A stretch of DNA of 64,000 nucleotides from Neobacillus cucumis (GTDB lineage Bacteria; Bacillota; Bacilli; Bacillales; Cytobacillaceae). The position numbers and the translations under genes were made by a program. Each line of letters starts with the position of its first letter. Position 1 is the stretch's first letter. The notes beneath the pieces were generated by a model, which had not been told where the DNA came from, made no database searches, and was given only the letters and a program-made list of their open reading frames with translations. The stretch lies in the NCBI RefSeq assembly GCF_016908975.1, contig NZ_JAFBEX010000003.1:124001-188000 (forward strand), read 5' to 3'. Positions 45,350 to 55,011 of the stretch are shown one piece after another.

Positions 45350-45381
45350 TAAAAAAAAGAAAAAAGCGGCGTTTGCCGCTG
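45350..45381 (-). terminator. Terminator of lipM
   Basis: AGCGGC, AAAC loop, GCCGCTTTTTTC on the minus strand, starting at the lipM stop. Confidence 0.8.
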
Positions 45382-45384
45382 TGA

Positions 45385-46221
45385 CTACCTTTTAAAATTC
45401 CATTCATCGTTTTCATATCGTTCTTTAGCAATTTTCTCTACATAAGCAAGTTCTTCATCTGTTAATTGGTAGGGTTCGAGCTCAATATTCAACCCTTCAG
45501 CAAACCCTTTATAGAAGGCTTCCTTTGCCTCTTCTAATGTTATCCTTCTTGGACTAATCGCGTTTATCGCAACCGCCTTATCTTTAAATGCTTTTTTCAT
45601 CCGTTCCTTAACACGATCATTTGGGTATTTAAATAAACTAAATAGCTTTTCCTCATCCAAATCCAGTAGAATGGAACCGTGTTGAAGAATGACACCCTTT
45701 TGCCTTGTTTGAGCGCTTCCCGCTACTTTTCTGCCTTCAACAACTAATTCATACCAGCTTGGGGCATCAAAACAAACAGCAGAGCGAGGATTTTTTAATG
45801 CATCTCTTTCTTCAGCCGTTTTGGGAACTGCAAAGTATGCTTCGAGTCCTAAATGGTGAAAACCTTTTAATATCCCTTCAGAAATAACACGATATGCCTC
45901 CGTAACTGTTTTAGGCATCTCGGGATGGTCTTCTGAAACAATGACACTATAGGTAAGCTCATGCTCATGGAGAACGCCACGCCCACCTGTTGGTCTTCTA
46001 ACAAATCCTAATTTATGCTCTCTAACAGCATCCATATCAATTTCTTTTTCAACCTTTTGGAAATAGCCAACTGACAAGGTTGGCGGATTCCAGCCATAAA
46101 AACGAATAACTGGGGGAAACTTTCCTTCACTATGCCAATCAAGCAAAGCTTCATCTAATGCCATATTAAAGGACGGTGAACCATTTCCTGAATCTATAAA
46201 ACGCCACGTTTCTTTTTCCAT
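45385..46221 (-). CDS. lipM: Octanoyltransferase LipM
   Basis: 278 residues of the biotin/lipoate ligase fold. [20 protein letters not shown] is the family motif and [17 protein letters not shown] contains the acyl-accepting cysteine (about residue 150). [11 protein letters not shown] holds the conserved lysine. It moves octanoate from acyl-carrier protein to GcvH, the start of lipoate synthesis. The glycine-cleavage genes, whose H protein is the acceptor, are next door. It is divergent from yqhL. Confidence 0.95.
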   Translation of the reverse strand: MEKETWRFIDSGNGSPSFNMALDEALLDWHSEGKFPPVIRFYGWNPPTLSVGYFQKVEKEIDMDAVREHKLGFVRRPTGGRGVLHEHELTYSVIVSEDHPEMPKTVTEAYRVISEGILKGFHHLGLEAYFAVPKTAEERDALKNPRSAVCFDAPSWYELVVEGRKVAGSAQTRQKGVILQHGSILLDLDEEKLFSLFKYPNDRVKERMKKAFKDKAVAINAISPRRITLEEAKEAFYKGFAEGLNIELEPYQLTDEELAYVEKIAKERYENDEWNFKR

Positions 46222-46414
46222 TTAAAAACCCCATTTGTATTAATTAGTACGAAATTTAGTCTACCAAAATCTGATAGGAATTCAAGTAGGAGATGTTTTT
46301 GGTATAATTTTTTATATAGAAACAAAAAAAGTTTTTCCTTTTCATCTTTATCTTTATTGGAATGACTTATATAATAAATACTAATGCAGTAAAGCTTGAA
46401 AGGGGCAAAAGAAG

Positions 46415-46801
46415 TTGAATCCACTTTATACATTAATCATTGTTGTTGCAGCTGTTGCTATCTACACCGTTTTTACTTATTTTTATCAGAAGAGAATTGT
46501 TAAAACGGTTGCAGAAGAAGAATTTCGTGCTGGGTACCGAAAGGCACAACTAATAGATGTTCGTGAACCGAACGAGTTCGAGGGCGGTCATATTTTAGGA
46601 GCACGTAATATTCCCATGTCACAAATGAAAATGTGGATGAAGGAAATTCGCCAAGATATGCCTGTATATTTATATTGCCAAAGCGGCATGCGCAGTGCAC
46701 GTGCAGCACAAATGCTACACCGAAAAGGATATAGAGAATTAACCCAGCTTGAAGGCGGGTTTAAAAAATGGACAGGTAAGGTAAAAACAAAAAAAGCATA
46801 A
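46415..46801 (+). CDS. yqhL: Membrane-anchored rhodanese-like protein YqhL
   Basis: 128 residues. One N-terminal helix (about 4-20) precedes a rhodanese domain with the active-site loop LYCQSGMRSARAAQM (catalytic cysteine near residue 88). It starts at TTG 46415 after AAAGGGG. It is a predicted sulfurtransferase or thiol carrier. It lies between divergent lipM and convergent gcvPB, the B. subtilis order. Confidence 0.9.
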   Translation: MNPLYTLIIVVAAVAIYTVFTYFYQKRIVKTVAEEEFRAGYRKAQLIDVREPNEFEGGHILGARNIPMSQMKMWMKEIRQDMPVYLYCQSGMRSARAAQMLHRKGYRELTQLEGGFKKWTGKVKTKKA

Positions 46802-46849
46802 AATTCTAGGGTTCCGATAAAATTCCGGGACCTTTTTTAAATTTTAAAA

Positions 46850-46886
46850 AAAAAGAAAGGCCAGATTATCTAAATCTGACCTTATC
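46850..46886 (-). terminator. Terminator of the gcv operon
   Basis: AAGGTCAGATT, TAGAT loop, AATCTGGCCTT, then a T-rich run on the minus strand. Confidence 0.75.
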
Positions 46887-46891
46887 AATTC

Positions 46892-48352
46892 TTAGGCTTT
46901 TACATATTTTAATACAGGTTTACGAGCTGCTAAAGTTTCGTCGAGTCTGCCAACAACGGTTGTATGTGGTGCTTCCTGAACGATCTCCGGATTTTCTTCA
47001 GCCTCTTTGGCTATTTGAATCATCGTATCAATGAAAGAATCAAGTGTTTCTTTTGACTCCGTTTCTGTTGGCTCAATCATAATACATTCCTCCACATTTA
47101 GCGGGAAATAGATGGTTGGTGGATGATAGCCAAAGTCAAGAAGACGCTTGGCGATATCAAGCGTACGAACTCCTAATTTTTTCTGACGTTTACCACTTAG
47201 GACAAACTCATGTTTACAATGCTTATCAAATGGTAATTCATAATAGTCCGCTAGTCTTCTCATCATGTAATTAGCATTTAAGACCGCATATTCCGTTACC
47301 GCTTTTAAGCCATCCGGTCCCATTGAGCGAATATACGTATAGGCCCGCACATTGATTCCAAAGTTTCCATAAAACGGTTTTACACGTCCAATGGACTGCG
47401 GACGATTATAATCTAAAATAAATTCTTCCCCACACTTTGTAATAATTGGTTTTGGCAAGAACGGGATTAAGTCTGCTTTCACCCCAACAGGACCTGAACC
47501 AGGACCACCGCCGCCATGTGGACCTGTAAAGGTTTTATGCAGGTTTAAATGAACAACATCAAACCCCATATCACCTGGTCTGGCTTTAGATAGAACGGCG
47601 TTTAGATTTGCACCGTCATAATACACCTTTCCGCCTGCCTTATGGACGATTTCAGCTATTTCGAGTATTTGTTCTTCGAATAAGCCAAGCGTATTCGGAT
47701 TGGTTAACATAAGTGCAGCCGTGTCGTCACCCACCACCCGTTTTAAATCCTCCAAATCAACAAGCCCTTGCTCCGTCGATTTAACAGTAATTGTTTCAAA
47801 ACCTGCGATTGATGCGGAAGCTGGATTTGTACCATGGGCTGAATCGGGGACAATCACTTTCGTGCGGTTTGTATCACCATTTGCTTCATGGTACGCACGA
47901 ATCAGCATTAACCCCGTCCACTCTCCGTGTGCACCTGCTGCAGATTGTAAAGTGACTTCGTCCATTCCAGTAATTTCCATTAAATGCTGCTGAAGGTCGA
48001 AAATAAGCGCAAGTGCACCTTGCACGGAATTTTCCTCCTGTAATGGGTGAATATGAGCAAAACCATTGAAACGTGCCACATTTTCATTGATCTTTGGATT
48101 ATATTTCATTGTACAAGAGCCAAGCGGATAAAATCCTGAATCCAGACCATGATTTCTTTTTGATAATGCTGTAAAGTGGCGCATAATATCAAGCTCAGAA
48201 ACTTCTGGAAGCTGTGGCTCTTCTTCACGCAAGTAGCCATCAGGAAGAAGACTTGTGAGATCTACTGCCGGTATATCCAGTTCAGGGAGGCTGTAACCAA
48301 TCCGACCGGGAGTACTACATTCAAAAATAAGTGCTTGGTCTTGATTATGCAT
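46892..48352 (-). CDS. gcvPB: Glycine dehydrogenase (decarboxylating) subunit 2
   Basis: 486 residues, PLP-dependent. The cofactor lysine is in [32 protein letters not shown] and [12 protein letters not shown] are family motifs. With GcvPA it decarboxylates glycine and loads aminomethyl onto lipoyl-GcvH. Its start overlaps the gcvPA stop by eight bases. It is the last gene of the gcvT-PA-PB operon. Confidence 0.97.
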   Translation of the reverse strand: MHNQDQALIFECSTPGRIGYSLPELDIPAVDLTSLLPDGYLREEEPQLPEVSELDIMRHFTALSKRNHGLDSGFYPLGSCTMKYNPKINENVARFNGFAHIHPLQEENSVQGALALIFDLQQHLMEITGMDEVTLQSAAGAHGEWTGLMLIRAYHEANGDTNRTKVIVPDSAHGTNPASASIAGFETITVKSTEQGLVDLEDLKRVVGDDTAALMLTNPNTLGLFEEQILEIAEIVHKAGGKVYYDGANLNAVLSKARPGDMGFDVVHLNLHKTFTGPHGGGGPGSGPVGVKADLIPFLPKPIITKCGEEFILDYNRPQSIGRVKPFYGNFGINVRAYTYIRSMGPDGLKAVTEYAVLNANYMMRRLADYYELPFDKHCKHEFVLSGKRQKKLGVRTLDIAKRLLDFGYHPPTIYFPLNVEECIMIEPTETESKETLDSFIDTMIQIAKEAEENPEIVQEAPHTTVVGRLDETLAARKPVLKYVKA

Positions 48353-49691
48353 GCAAATCCCCCAATTCTTTCACGAAAGTATCAATTTCTTCTTTTGTTC
48401 TCTGCTCAGTAACCGCAATTAACATATGATTAGCAAGCTCAGGATAATCACGTCCTAAATCATAGCCCCCAATCATTCCATTTTGTAAAAGTGCTTGATT
48501 GATTTCTTTGATAGGTTTGTTTAGTTTCACCACAAATTCATTAAAGGAAAAACCATCAAATACAACCTCGACTCCTGCTGTTTTAAAAGCACTCTTTGCA
48601 TAATGTGCTTTCTGTAAATTGGTTGCCGCCATTTCACGCATTCCCTTTTTACCTAAAGCTGTCATCGCAACGGATGCGGCAAGAGCATTTAATGCTTGGT
48701 TTGAACAGATATTTGAAGTCGCTTTTTCACGGCGAATATGCTGTTCACGCGCTTGAAGCGTTAAAACAAACCCGCGGCGTCCTTGATCATCAACAGTTTG
48801 ACCGACGAGACGTCCGGGTACCTTTCGCATTAATTTACTGGTAGCGGCAAAATACCCGCAAGAAGGACCTCCGAAAGCGGTTGGAATACCAAACGGCTGT
48901 GCATCGCCAATGACAATGTCTGCACCAAACTTCCCCGGTGGTGTTAATACTCCCAGCGAAAGCGGGTTGCTGTTTACCACAAACAATCCCTGATTAGCAT
49001 GAATGATTTCTTCCACTTCTTTTAACGGTTCAATACGACCAAAAAAATTCGGGTATTGGATGATAACAGCTGCTACTTCTTCATTAATTAATTCCTTTAA
49101 GGCTTCCACATCGGTAATCCCTGCTTTGATGGGCGCCTCGATTACCTCTAGGTACTGTCCTTTTGCATACGTTTTAAGAACCTCGCGATACTCAGGATGA
49201 ACAGTCTTCGAAACTACAATCTTTTTCCGTTTTGAATGAGCTGCACTAAGCATGGCAGCTTCTGCAAGTGCGGTGCCTCCGTCATACATGGAAGAGTTGG
49301 CAACGTCCATACCGGTTAACTCACAAATCATTGTTTGAAATTCAAAAATAGCTTGTAATTCTCCTTGAGAAATTTCGGGCTGATAAGGTGTATAAGCTGT
49401 ATAAAATTCTGAACGTGAAATAACATGGTCGACAATGACAGGTATATAGTGATCATAAATACCAGCACCTAAGAACGATACATTACGTTTGAGGTCCGCA
49501 TTTTGGTCAGCTAACTTATATAGTTCTTTCATAAGGGCCGTTTCAGACTTTGCCGCTTTTATATTTAACTCTCCCTTAAATCGAACCTTTTCAGGAATAT
49601 CGCTAAATAGTTCATCAATCGATGAAACACCAATGGTATCGATCATTTCCTTCTTATCTTGTTCAGTCATCGGCAAATAGCGATGTTTCAT
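48345..49691 (-). CDS. gcvPA: Glycine dehydrogenase (decarboxylating) subunit 1
   Basis: 448 residues. [16 protein letters not shown] begins at ATG 49691 after GGGGGGAG, which gives the standard length. [32 protein letters not shown] and [12 protein letters not shown] are family hallmarks. It is the half of the split P protein that lacks the PLP lysine. It lies between gcvT and gcvPB. Confidence 0.97.
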   Translation of the reverse strand: MKHRYLPMTEQDKKEMIDTIGVSSIDELFSDIPEKVRFKGELNIKAAKSETALMKELYKLADQNADLKRNVSFLGAGIYDHYIPVIVDHVISRSEFYTAYTPYQPEISQGELQAIFEFQTMICELTGMDVANSSMYDGGTALAEAAMLSAAHSKRKKIVVSKTVHPEYREVLKTYAKGQYLEVIEAPIKAGITDVEALKELINEEVAAVIIQYPNFFGRIEPLKEVEEIIHANQGLFVVNSNPLSLGVLTPPGKFGADIVIGDAQPFGIPTAFGGPSCGYFAATSKLMRKVPGRLVGQTVDDQGRRGFVLTLQAREQHIRREKATSNICSNQALNALAASVAMTALGKKGMREMAATNLQKAHYAKSAFKTAGVEVVFDGFSFNEFVVKLNKPIKEINQALLQNGMIGGYDLGRDYPELANHMLIAVTEQRTKEEIDTFVKELGDLHA

Positions 49692-49708
49692 AAACTTAAC
49701 TCCCCCCA

Positions 49709-50815
49709 TTACTTCATATTTTTTTTATAAAAAGGTGTCGGTACAATTGCTGCTTTTAGTCTTTTACCGCGAATTTCCACTTCAATTTCGGTATCAAGTT
49801 TAGCAAATTCCGTCTTAATTAAAGCAAGACCAATATTTCGCTTTAAGGTAGGCGACTGTGTTCCGGTTGTCACTTGACCGATTAGCGCCTCTCCTTTATA
49901 GACTAGGTAACCATGACGAGGGATTCCACGATCAATCATTTCAATTCCAACTAACTTCCTTGTTAAACCAGTTTCCTTCTGCTTTTTTAAAGCTCCCTTT
50001 CCAATGAAGTCAACCTCTTTATATAACTTAACAGCAAAACCAATCCCGGCTTCGAGTGGTGATATATCAGGCGAAAGCTCTTGACCATAAAGGGCAAGCA
50101 CCGATTCAAATCGAAGCGTATCACGTGCACCTAATCCGCATGGCAGAACCCCGTCTTCTTTCCCCGCTGTTAAAATAGCTTGCCAAAGGTCTACTGCATC
50201 AAAAGCATCACAATAAATCTCAAAACCATCTTCACCGGTGTACCCTGTTCTAGACACCAGCGCCTTTTTTCCGTTTAGATTTACTTCCTGCTGAAATTTA
50301 AAATAGCCTATTTGACGTAAATCTGTATTGCTAGCAAGCTTTTGGAGGACCTTTTCAGCAAGAGGCCCTTGAAGCGCAAGCTGTGCCGTCTTTTCCGATA
50401 GGTTATTAAGGATTACCTCTCCTTCAACATGATCTTCAAGCCATTGATAATCTTTTTCGATATTTGAGGCATTGACAACAAGTATGAAGTGATTGTCCTC
50501 TATCTTATAAACAAGTAAATCATCAACTGTTCCACCGTTTTCATAACACATCGCAGTGTACTGTGCTCCACCGTTGTTAATTTTTGAAATATCATTCGTC
50601 ATCATCTTCTGTAAAAAGGGTAAACTGTCTTCCCCTTTCACTTCAATTTCACCCATATGGGAAACATCAAATAATCCTGCTTTGGTACGGACTGCTTCAT
50701 GTTCTTCTTTGATGCTTGAAAATTGGACAGGTAATTCCCAACCTCCAAAATCGATTGTTTTCCCTCCGTGTTCTTTATAAACTGCAAAAAGTGGAGTTCG
50801 TTTTAATTCCGTCAT
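49709..50815 (-). CDS. gcvT: Aminomethyltransferase (glycine cleavage T protein)
   Basis: 368 residues. [24 protein letters not shown] and the catalytic aspartate region [11 protein letters not shown] are visible. It passes the methylene group from GcvH to tetrahydrofolate, releasing ammonia. First gene of the operon, it is preceded by a tandem glycine riboswitch and terminator, so it is made when glycine is high. Confidence 0.97.
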   Translation of the reverse strand: MTELKRTPLFAVYKEHGGKTIDFGGWELPVQFSSIKEEHEAVRTKAGLFDVSHMGEIEVKGEDSLPFLQKMMTNDISKINNGGAQYTAMCYENGGTVDDLLVYKIEDNHFILVVNASNIEKDYQWLEDHVEGEVILNNLSEKTAQLALQGPLAEKVLQKLASNTDLRQIGYFKFQQEVNLNGKKALVSRTGYTGEDGFEIYCDAFDAVDLWQAILTAGKEDGVLPCGLGARDTLRFESVLALYGQELSPDISPLEAGIGFAVKLYKEVDFIGKGALKKQKETGLTRKLVGIEMIDRGIPRHGYLVYKGEALIGQVTTGTQSPTLKRNIGLALIKTEFAKLDTEIEVEIRGKRLKAAIVPTPFYKKNMK

Positions 50816-50902
50816 CCCCTTATCCCCCTCCAGGATTTTGATTAAAGAATAATGGCCCTATTTCTTTGATTTAAGGATTAAGGACCTTAAAAATATAAAA
50901 AA

Positions 50903-50943
50903 GGACAGAAACCTCCCTATACTTCTAAGAAGGTCTCTGTCCT
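50903..50943 (-). terminator. Riboswitch-controlled terminator before gcvT
   Basis: GGACAGAGACCTTCTTAGAAG pairs with CTATAGGGAGGTTTCTGTCC-like sequence, followed by TTTTTT on the minus strand. The left arm overlaps the 3' end of the second glycine aptamer, so ligand binding can compete with it. Confidence 0.85.
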
Positions 50944-51098
50944 TTCACCTGAAAGTTTACCATAAATGGCTTTCCCCTTTGGTGGCTGCTACACAAGCAA
51001 CGCTCTCCAGAGCTGCGTCAAACAAGAGTTCTTTTGCCTGAGAGATTCACATGTACTGCTTGCTCCTTCGGCGCTACTCTCGGTAGTCTCTCCCCTTG
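50938..51098 (-). promoter_or_regulatory. Tandem glycine riboswitch
   Basis: Aptamer 1 (about 51098-51017) has GGGAGAGACTACCGAGA, GCGCCGAAGGAGCAAGC and AATCTCTCAGGCAAAAGAAC. Aptamer 2 (about 51016-50938) has CTCTGGAGAG, CACCAAAGGGGAAAGCC and CTTTCAGGTGAAAGGACAGA. These are the conserved glycine riboswitch strings. In B. subtilis glycine turns the gcv operon on. The gap 50816-51312 also holds the terminator and the yqhH promoter region. Confidence 0.95.
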
Positions 51099-51312
51099 TT
51101 ATCATTCGCATTATAATATTTTCCAATTTGGTAATACTAATTTTACTTAAAATAAAATTTCCTTATTAAAATATTTAAAACATTCTAGCTATTATCATCC
51201 TACCATTAAACTACAAAATGGAGCAATCATTTTATAAGAAAACAATACAAGAGCGAACAATCTTTATTATGGGCAAAATACTTGATACTACAATGTATGA
51301 AAAGGAGCTGTA

Positions 51313-53004
51313 ATGATGTCAGTTGAAATTGAATTTGAATCCTCGTGGCAGGATGATTTTTTGCATCGAATTGACAACGATGGTCCGTGGGGGAACTGGG
51401 AGCTTTTTAAACTAGCAATCGATGTTGAAAACCATTTGGTCATCCCGGAGTTCGAAGGCTTACAAGCTCCAAATCACTTGCCAAATTTAACTCCTTTGCC
51501 GCATCAACTTGAAACGGCGAAACAAGTAATTGAAAATATGAATGGAAAAGCCATTCTAGCTGACGAAGTAGGGCTTGGTAAAACGATTGAAGCCGGATTA
51601 ATTTTAAAAGAATACATGATTCGCGGCTTAGTAAAAAAGGTTTTAATTCTCGTCCCTGCTTCATTGGTAACACAATGGGCCATTGAGCTAAACAGTAAAT
51701 TTTTCATTCCAGCTGTTACCCAAAGAAAAAGTTATGTCTGGGAACAATGTGATGTCGTGGTATCTTCCATTGATACAGCCAAACGTGATCCTCACCGAGA
51801 AATTATTTACAAGCAAGATTACGATCTGATTATCATTGATGAAGCCCATAAACTAAAAAATAATAAAACAAAAAACTATGAATTCGTACAAAATCTCAAA
51901 AAGAAATTCTGTTTACTGTTAACGGCAACCCCTATCCAAAACCGAATTGAAGAAATCTTTAATCTTGTTTCGCTCTTAAAGCCAGGGCATCTGGGCAGCG
52001 AGACCGCTTTTTATGAAAAATATAAACGGGATGCCCGCTCCTTAAATGATGACCAACATTTAAAAGAATTAGTAAATAAGGTGATGATTCGAAATCGGCG
52101 GGCTGACACTGGGATTGAATGGACAAAAAGACAAGTTGAAACCATTCCCATCGTATTCTCTCCTGCGGAGAAAGAACTGTATGATTCTATTTGTATGCTA
52201 AAAGGCGAGGGTGATTGGGTCCAAACAAGTGCGTTTTCAGTGATGACCTTACAGCGTGAGGCTTGCTCAAGCAGGGAAGCTGTTTTCTATACACTTAAAA
52301 ACATGCTGCAAAAGAAAGAAGACCCAACTCCTGCCTTTGAAGAACAAATAAATTTCTTAATCAAAAAAGTGGAAGCTGTCCAGCAAAATTCGAAAGCAGA
52401 AAAAGCACTCGAATTAATCCAGCAGGTTAATGATAAGGTGATTATTTTTACCGAATACCGTGCCACGCAGATGTATCTACAATGGTATTTAAAACAGCAT
52501 GGAATCAGCTCTGTTCCATTCCGTGGTGGTTTTAAGCGAGGAAAGAAGGACTGGATGCGCGAGTTATTTCAAAAACATGCGCAAGTCCTCATTGCCACTG
52601 AAGCGGGTGGAGAAGGAATCAACTTGCAATTCTGTAACCACATTATTAATTTTGATCTACCGTGGAATCCGATGAGACTAGAACAACGGATTGGGCGGAT
52701 TCATCGCCTTGGTCAGGAAAAGGATGTCATGATTTATAATTTTGCCATTAAAAATACGGTTGAAGAACATATCCTTAAGCTTCTCTATGAAAAAATTCAT
52801 CTATTTGAAAAGGTCATTGGTGAATTAGACGACATCTTAACAAAATTGGAATTTGGGAATATTGAGGACCATCTTATTGATATATTTGGTCAATCGAGTT
52901 CTGAAGGTGAGATGCGAATCAAAATGGATAATTTATCATCAATGATTGAATTTGCACAATCAATGAAGGAGGAGGATTCCCATGCAGCAGCAGGAAATTC
53001 ATAA
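51313..53004 (+). CDS. yqhH: SNF2-family DEAD/H helicase-like ATPase YqhH
   Basis: 563 residues. Helicase motif I is LADEVGLGKTIEAGL, motif II IIIDEAHKLK, motif III LLTATPIQNR, motif V EAGGEGINLQFCNHI and motif VI QRIGRIHRLGQ. It is a double-stranded-DNA translocase of the RapA/SNF2 type, with partner unknown. AAAGGAG precedes the ATG. Its stop overlaps yqhG by 23 bases. In B. subtilis the pair has the same arrangement upstream of the sin or comG region. Confidence 0.94.
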   Translation: MMSVEIEFESSWQDDFLHRIDNDGPWGNWELFKLAIDVENHLVIPEFEGLQAPNHLPNLTPLPHQLETAKQVIENMNGKAILADEVGLGKTIEAGLILKEYMIRGLVKKVLILVPASLVTQWAIELNSKFFIPAVTQRKSYVWEQCDVVVSSIDTAKRDPHREIIYKQDYDLIIIDEAHKLKNNKTKNYEFVQNLKKKFCLLLTATPIQNRIEEIFNLVSLLKPGHLGSETAFYEKYKRDARSLNDDQHLKELVNKVMIRNRRADTGIEWTKRQVETIPIVFSPAEKELYDSICMLKGEGDWVQTSAFSVMTLQREACSSREAVFYTLKNMLQKKEDPTPAFEEQINFLIKKVEAVQQNSKAEKALELIQQVNDKVIIFTEYRATQMYLQWYLKQHGISSVPFRGGFKRGKKDWMRELFQKHAQVLIATEAGGEGINLQFCNHIINFDLPWNPMRLEQRIGRIHRLGQEKDVMIYNFAIKNTVEEHILKLLYEKIHLFEKVIGELDDILTKLEFGNIEDHLIDIFGQSSSEGEMRIKMDNLSSMIEFAQSMKEEDSHAAAGNS

Positions 53005-53776
53005 TTTTCTTCTTAAATATTTCCAAGCAAACGATTGTCCGATTGTTGACAATAAACCGGGATATTTTATTGTTCAATTAACCATTGAACTTGATAAAGA
53101 ATTGATGAACCGTCCTTTCTATTGGCACTATCTTGAAAAAACAGGCGGCATACCCAATCCAATGAGGTTAACGTTTATAACCGACCAGAAAAAGGCTCCA
53201 GAAAACTTAAAAGGAGAAATCGTTCATTTTGGGTCACCAAGGCTTCATCAAATATTTGCTTCTACCAAAAAATTAGCCAGTTATATCCGCTTATATGAAA
53301 ATCATCAGCATATCCAAAACCAAACAGCCTTGTATCCATGGCTTTGTATGAATGTAAAGATTTCTTATCAGTGTGACCGGAAGAAAGATATCTTTAAGTC
53401 TATTGGTTTACAACTTATCAATGGACAAATGGTCGAAGATTTTCATGAACGTTTACAAAAAGTGCCTTTAACCCCAAAGATTCCGGATTATTCCTTTACA
53501 TTATCTCCGCTGGTAAAACCGAAAAGCGGTATGATTCGGGTTGAAAATTAATTAAAAGCCGTAATTGGAGAAGATGATCATTCCTGGGCCGATGACGCGC
53601 GAAAGCGTTGGGAACAAGACTTGCGATTACTCAATCATTTTTATGAGGATGTTGAAGAAGAAGAAAATGTAAACTATGAAATCGAAAAAACAGCACTGCA
53701 AGAACAATACGAACCCAAAATAAACATCTCCTTCATCAATGGCGGACTCTTCTACCTAACCGAAAAGGCAATATAA
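52982..53776 (+). pseudogene. yqhG: YqhG homologue with an in-frame TAA stop
   Basis: Translation from ATG 52982 (GGAGGAGG upstream) stops at TAA 53549-53551 after 189 residues (MIRVEN). The same frame continues without a gap for 74 codons (LKAVIGEDDHSWADDARKR to ISFINGGLFYLTEKAI) to a second TAA at 53774. The joined length, about 264, is what I recall for B. subtilis YqhG, and the extension looks like real protein. A C-to-T change (CAA to TAA) would explain it. The function is unknown. A shortened protein may still be made. Confidence 0.75.
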
Positions 53777-53792
53777 AAATAAAATTAAATTT

Positions 53793-53839
53793 GGTGACAG
53801 GCACCATGTGAAAAATTCACAATGGTGCCTGTCACTTTT
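53793..53839. terminator. Hairpin after yqhG built on GGTGACAGGCACC
   Basis: GGTGACAGGCACCATGTGAA and the complement TTCACAATGGTGCCTGTCAC form a stem of about 20 bp followed by TTTTA. It would end yqhHG transcription before comGA. Confidence 0.75.
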
Positions 53840-53845
53840 ACTCAG

Positions 53846-53858
53846 AAAAAGTTTTTTT
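53846..53858 (+). promoter_or_regulatory. Possible ComK AT-box upstream of comGA
   Basis: AAAAAGTTTTTTT fits A4-N5-T4, one half of a ComK site. A second box at the usual spacing (8, 18 or 31 bases) is not evident. AAAATTAAATTTG at 53781 is a near match but too far. Confidence 0.3.
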
Positions 53859-53910
53859 AGATTTATAAAAATAAAGAAGGAAAAGATGGAATGCTGTCGA
53901 ATTATAATTA

Positions 53911-55011
53911 TTGAAAAATAAAAAGGTGGTGGTAACCATTGTTAGTTCTATTGAAATACTAGCCAATCGGATTATCAAAGATGCCGTACGAAATCAAGCA
54001 ACTGATATTCATATTATCCCTCGAAAGAACGACACACTGATTCAAATCCGTTTAACGAACAAACTCATTCCCCGATTATCCCTGCCAAAAGATGAATGCG
54101 ACAGATTAATCGCCCATTTTAAATTCACAGCCAATATGGACATCGGAGAAAGAAGACGCCCCCAAAGCGGAGCCGTTTTTTGTGAAGTAGACGGACAATT
54201 AATGGGTCTTAGGCTTTCTACACTTCCTTCAAACAATAGAGAGAGTCTTGTCATCCGGCTCCTACCTCAACAAGAGCAAATCCCTTTTCACCAACTCTCA
54301 TTATTTCCTTCTATGACAAGAAAGCTATTAGCCCTTCTCAAGCATGCACATGGATTAATCATTTTTACAGGTCCAACCGGATCGGGTAAGACTACGACAC
54401 TCTATTCCCTCTTAAATGAAACAGCCCACCTATTTTGTCGCAATGTCATCACACTAGAAGATCCCATCGAAAAAAACTACGACTCTGTCCTGCAAGTTCA
54501 AGTAAATGAAAAAGCTGGTGTGACGTATGCAACAGGGCTAAAAGCGATACTCCGGCATGACCCCGATATCATAATGGTTGGGGAAATTAGGGATGCCGAA
54601 ACAGCCAAAATCGCCGTAAGAGCCGCGCTAACCGGGCATTTAGTATTATCCACCATGCATACTCGCGACGCAAAAGGAGCCGTTTATCGTCTTCGCGAAT
54701 TTGGTGTAAACTGGCTCGAAGTGGAACAAACACTAATCGCTGTTACCGCACAAAGATTAGTAGAACTTACCTGTCCTTATTGTGATGGAGAATGTTCACC
54801 GCTTTGTTATTCCTATAGCAGATGGAAAAGAGCCAGTGTCTTTGAACTCTTATCAGGTCGAAACTTAAACAATGCGATGAAAGCAGCTAAAGGGGAAAAA
54901 CTGGACACCCATTACCGAACACTTAAAGAAGTGATTAACAAGGGCATTGCTCTAGGGTTTATTAAAGGATCCGAATATAAGCGGCTGGTGTACGATGATG
55001 AACAGTCATAA
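53911..55011 (+). CDS. comGA: Competence pilus assembly ATPase ComGA
   Basis: 366 residues as given from TTG 53911. Walker A is FTGPTGSGKTTTLYSLL, Asp box TLEDPIE, Walker B PDIIMVGEIRDAETA and a zinc-like site CPYCDGECSPLC. It powers assembly of the competence pseudopilus that takes up DNA. The start is unclear: no ribosome site precedes the TTG, whereas AAGGTGGTGG lies just before ATT 53938 (MVSSIEILAN), and GTG codons at 53926 and 53929 are also in frame. It overlaps comGB. Confidence 0.94.
   Translation: MKNKKVVVTIVSSIEILANRIIKDAVRNQATDIHIIPRKNDTLIQIRLTNKLIPRLSLPKDECDRLIAHFKFTANMDIGERRRPQSGAVFCEVDGQLMGLRLSTLPSNNRESLVIRLLPQQEQIPFHQLSLFPSMTRKLLALLKHAHGLIIFTGPTGSGKTTTLYSLLNETAHLFCRNVITLEDPIEKNYDSVLQVQVNEKAGVTYATGLKAILRHDPDIIMVGEIRDAETAKIAVRAALTGHLVLSTMHTRDAKGAVYRLREFGVNWLEVEQTLIAVTAQRLVELTCPYCDGECSPLCYSYSRWKRASVFELLSGRNLNNAMKAAKGEKLDTHYRTLKEVINKGIALGFIKGSEYKRLVYDDEQS

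Noticed and set aside
45057-45384. A cobalamin riboswitch before nrdJ
   Set aside because: I looked for the B12 box and the conserved core strings and saw neither; the region is AT-rich with NrdR-like boxes.
53781-53858. A complete ComK K-box before comGA
   Set aside because: Two AT-boxes are seen but their spacing is not 8, 18 or 31 bases.
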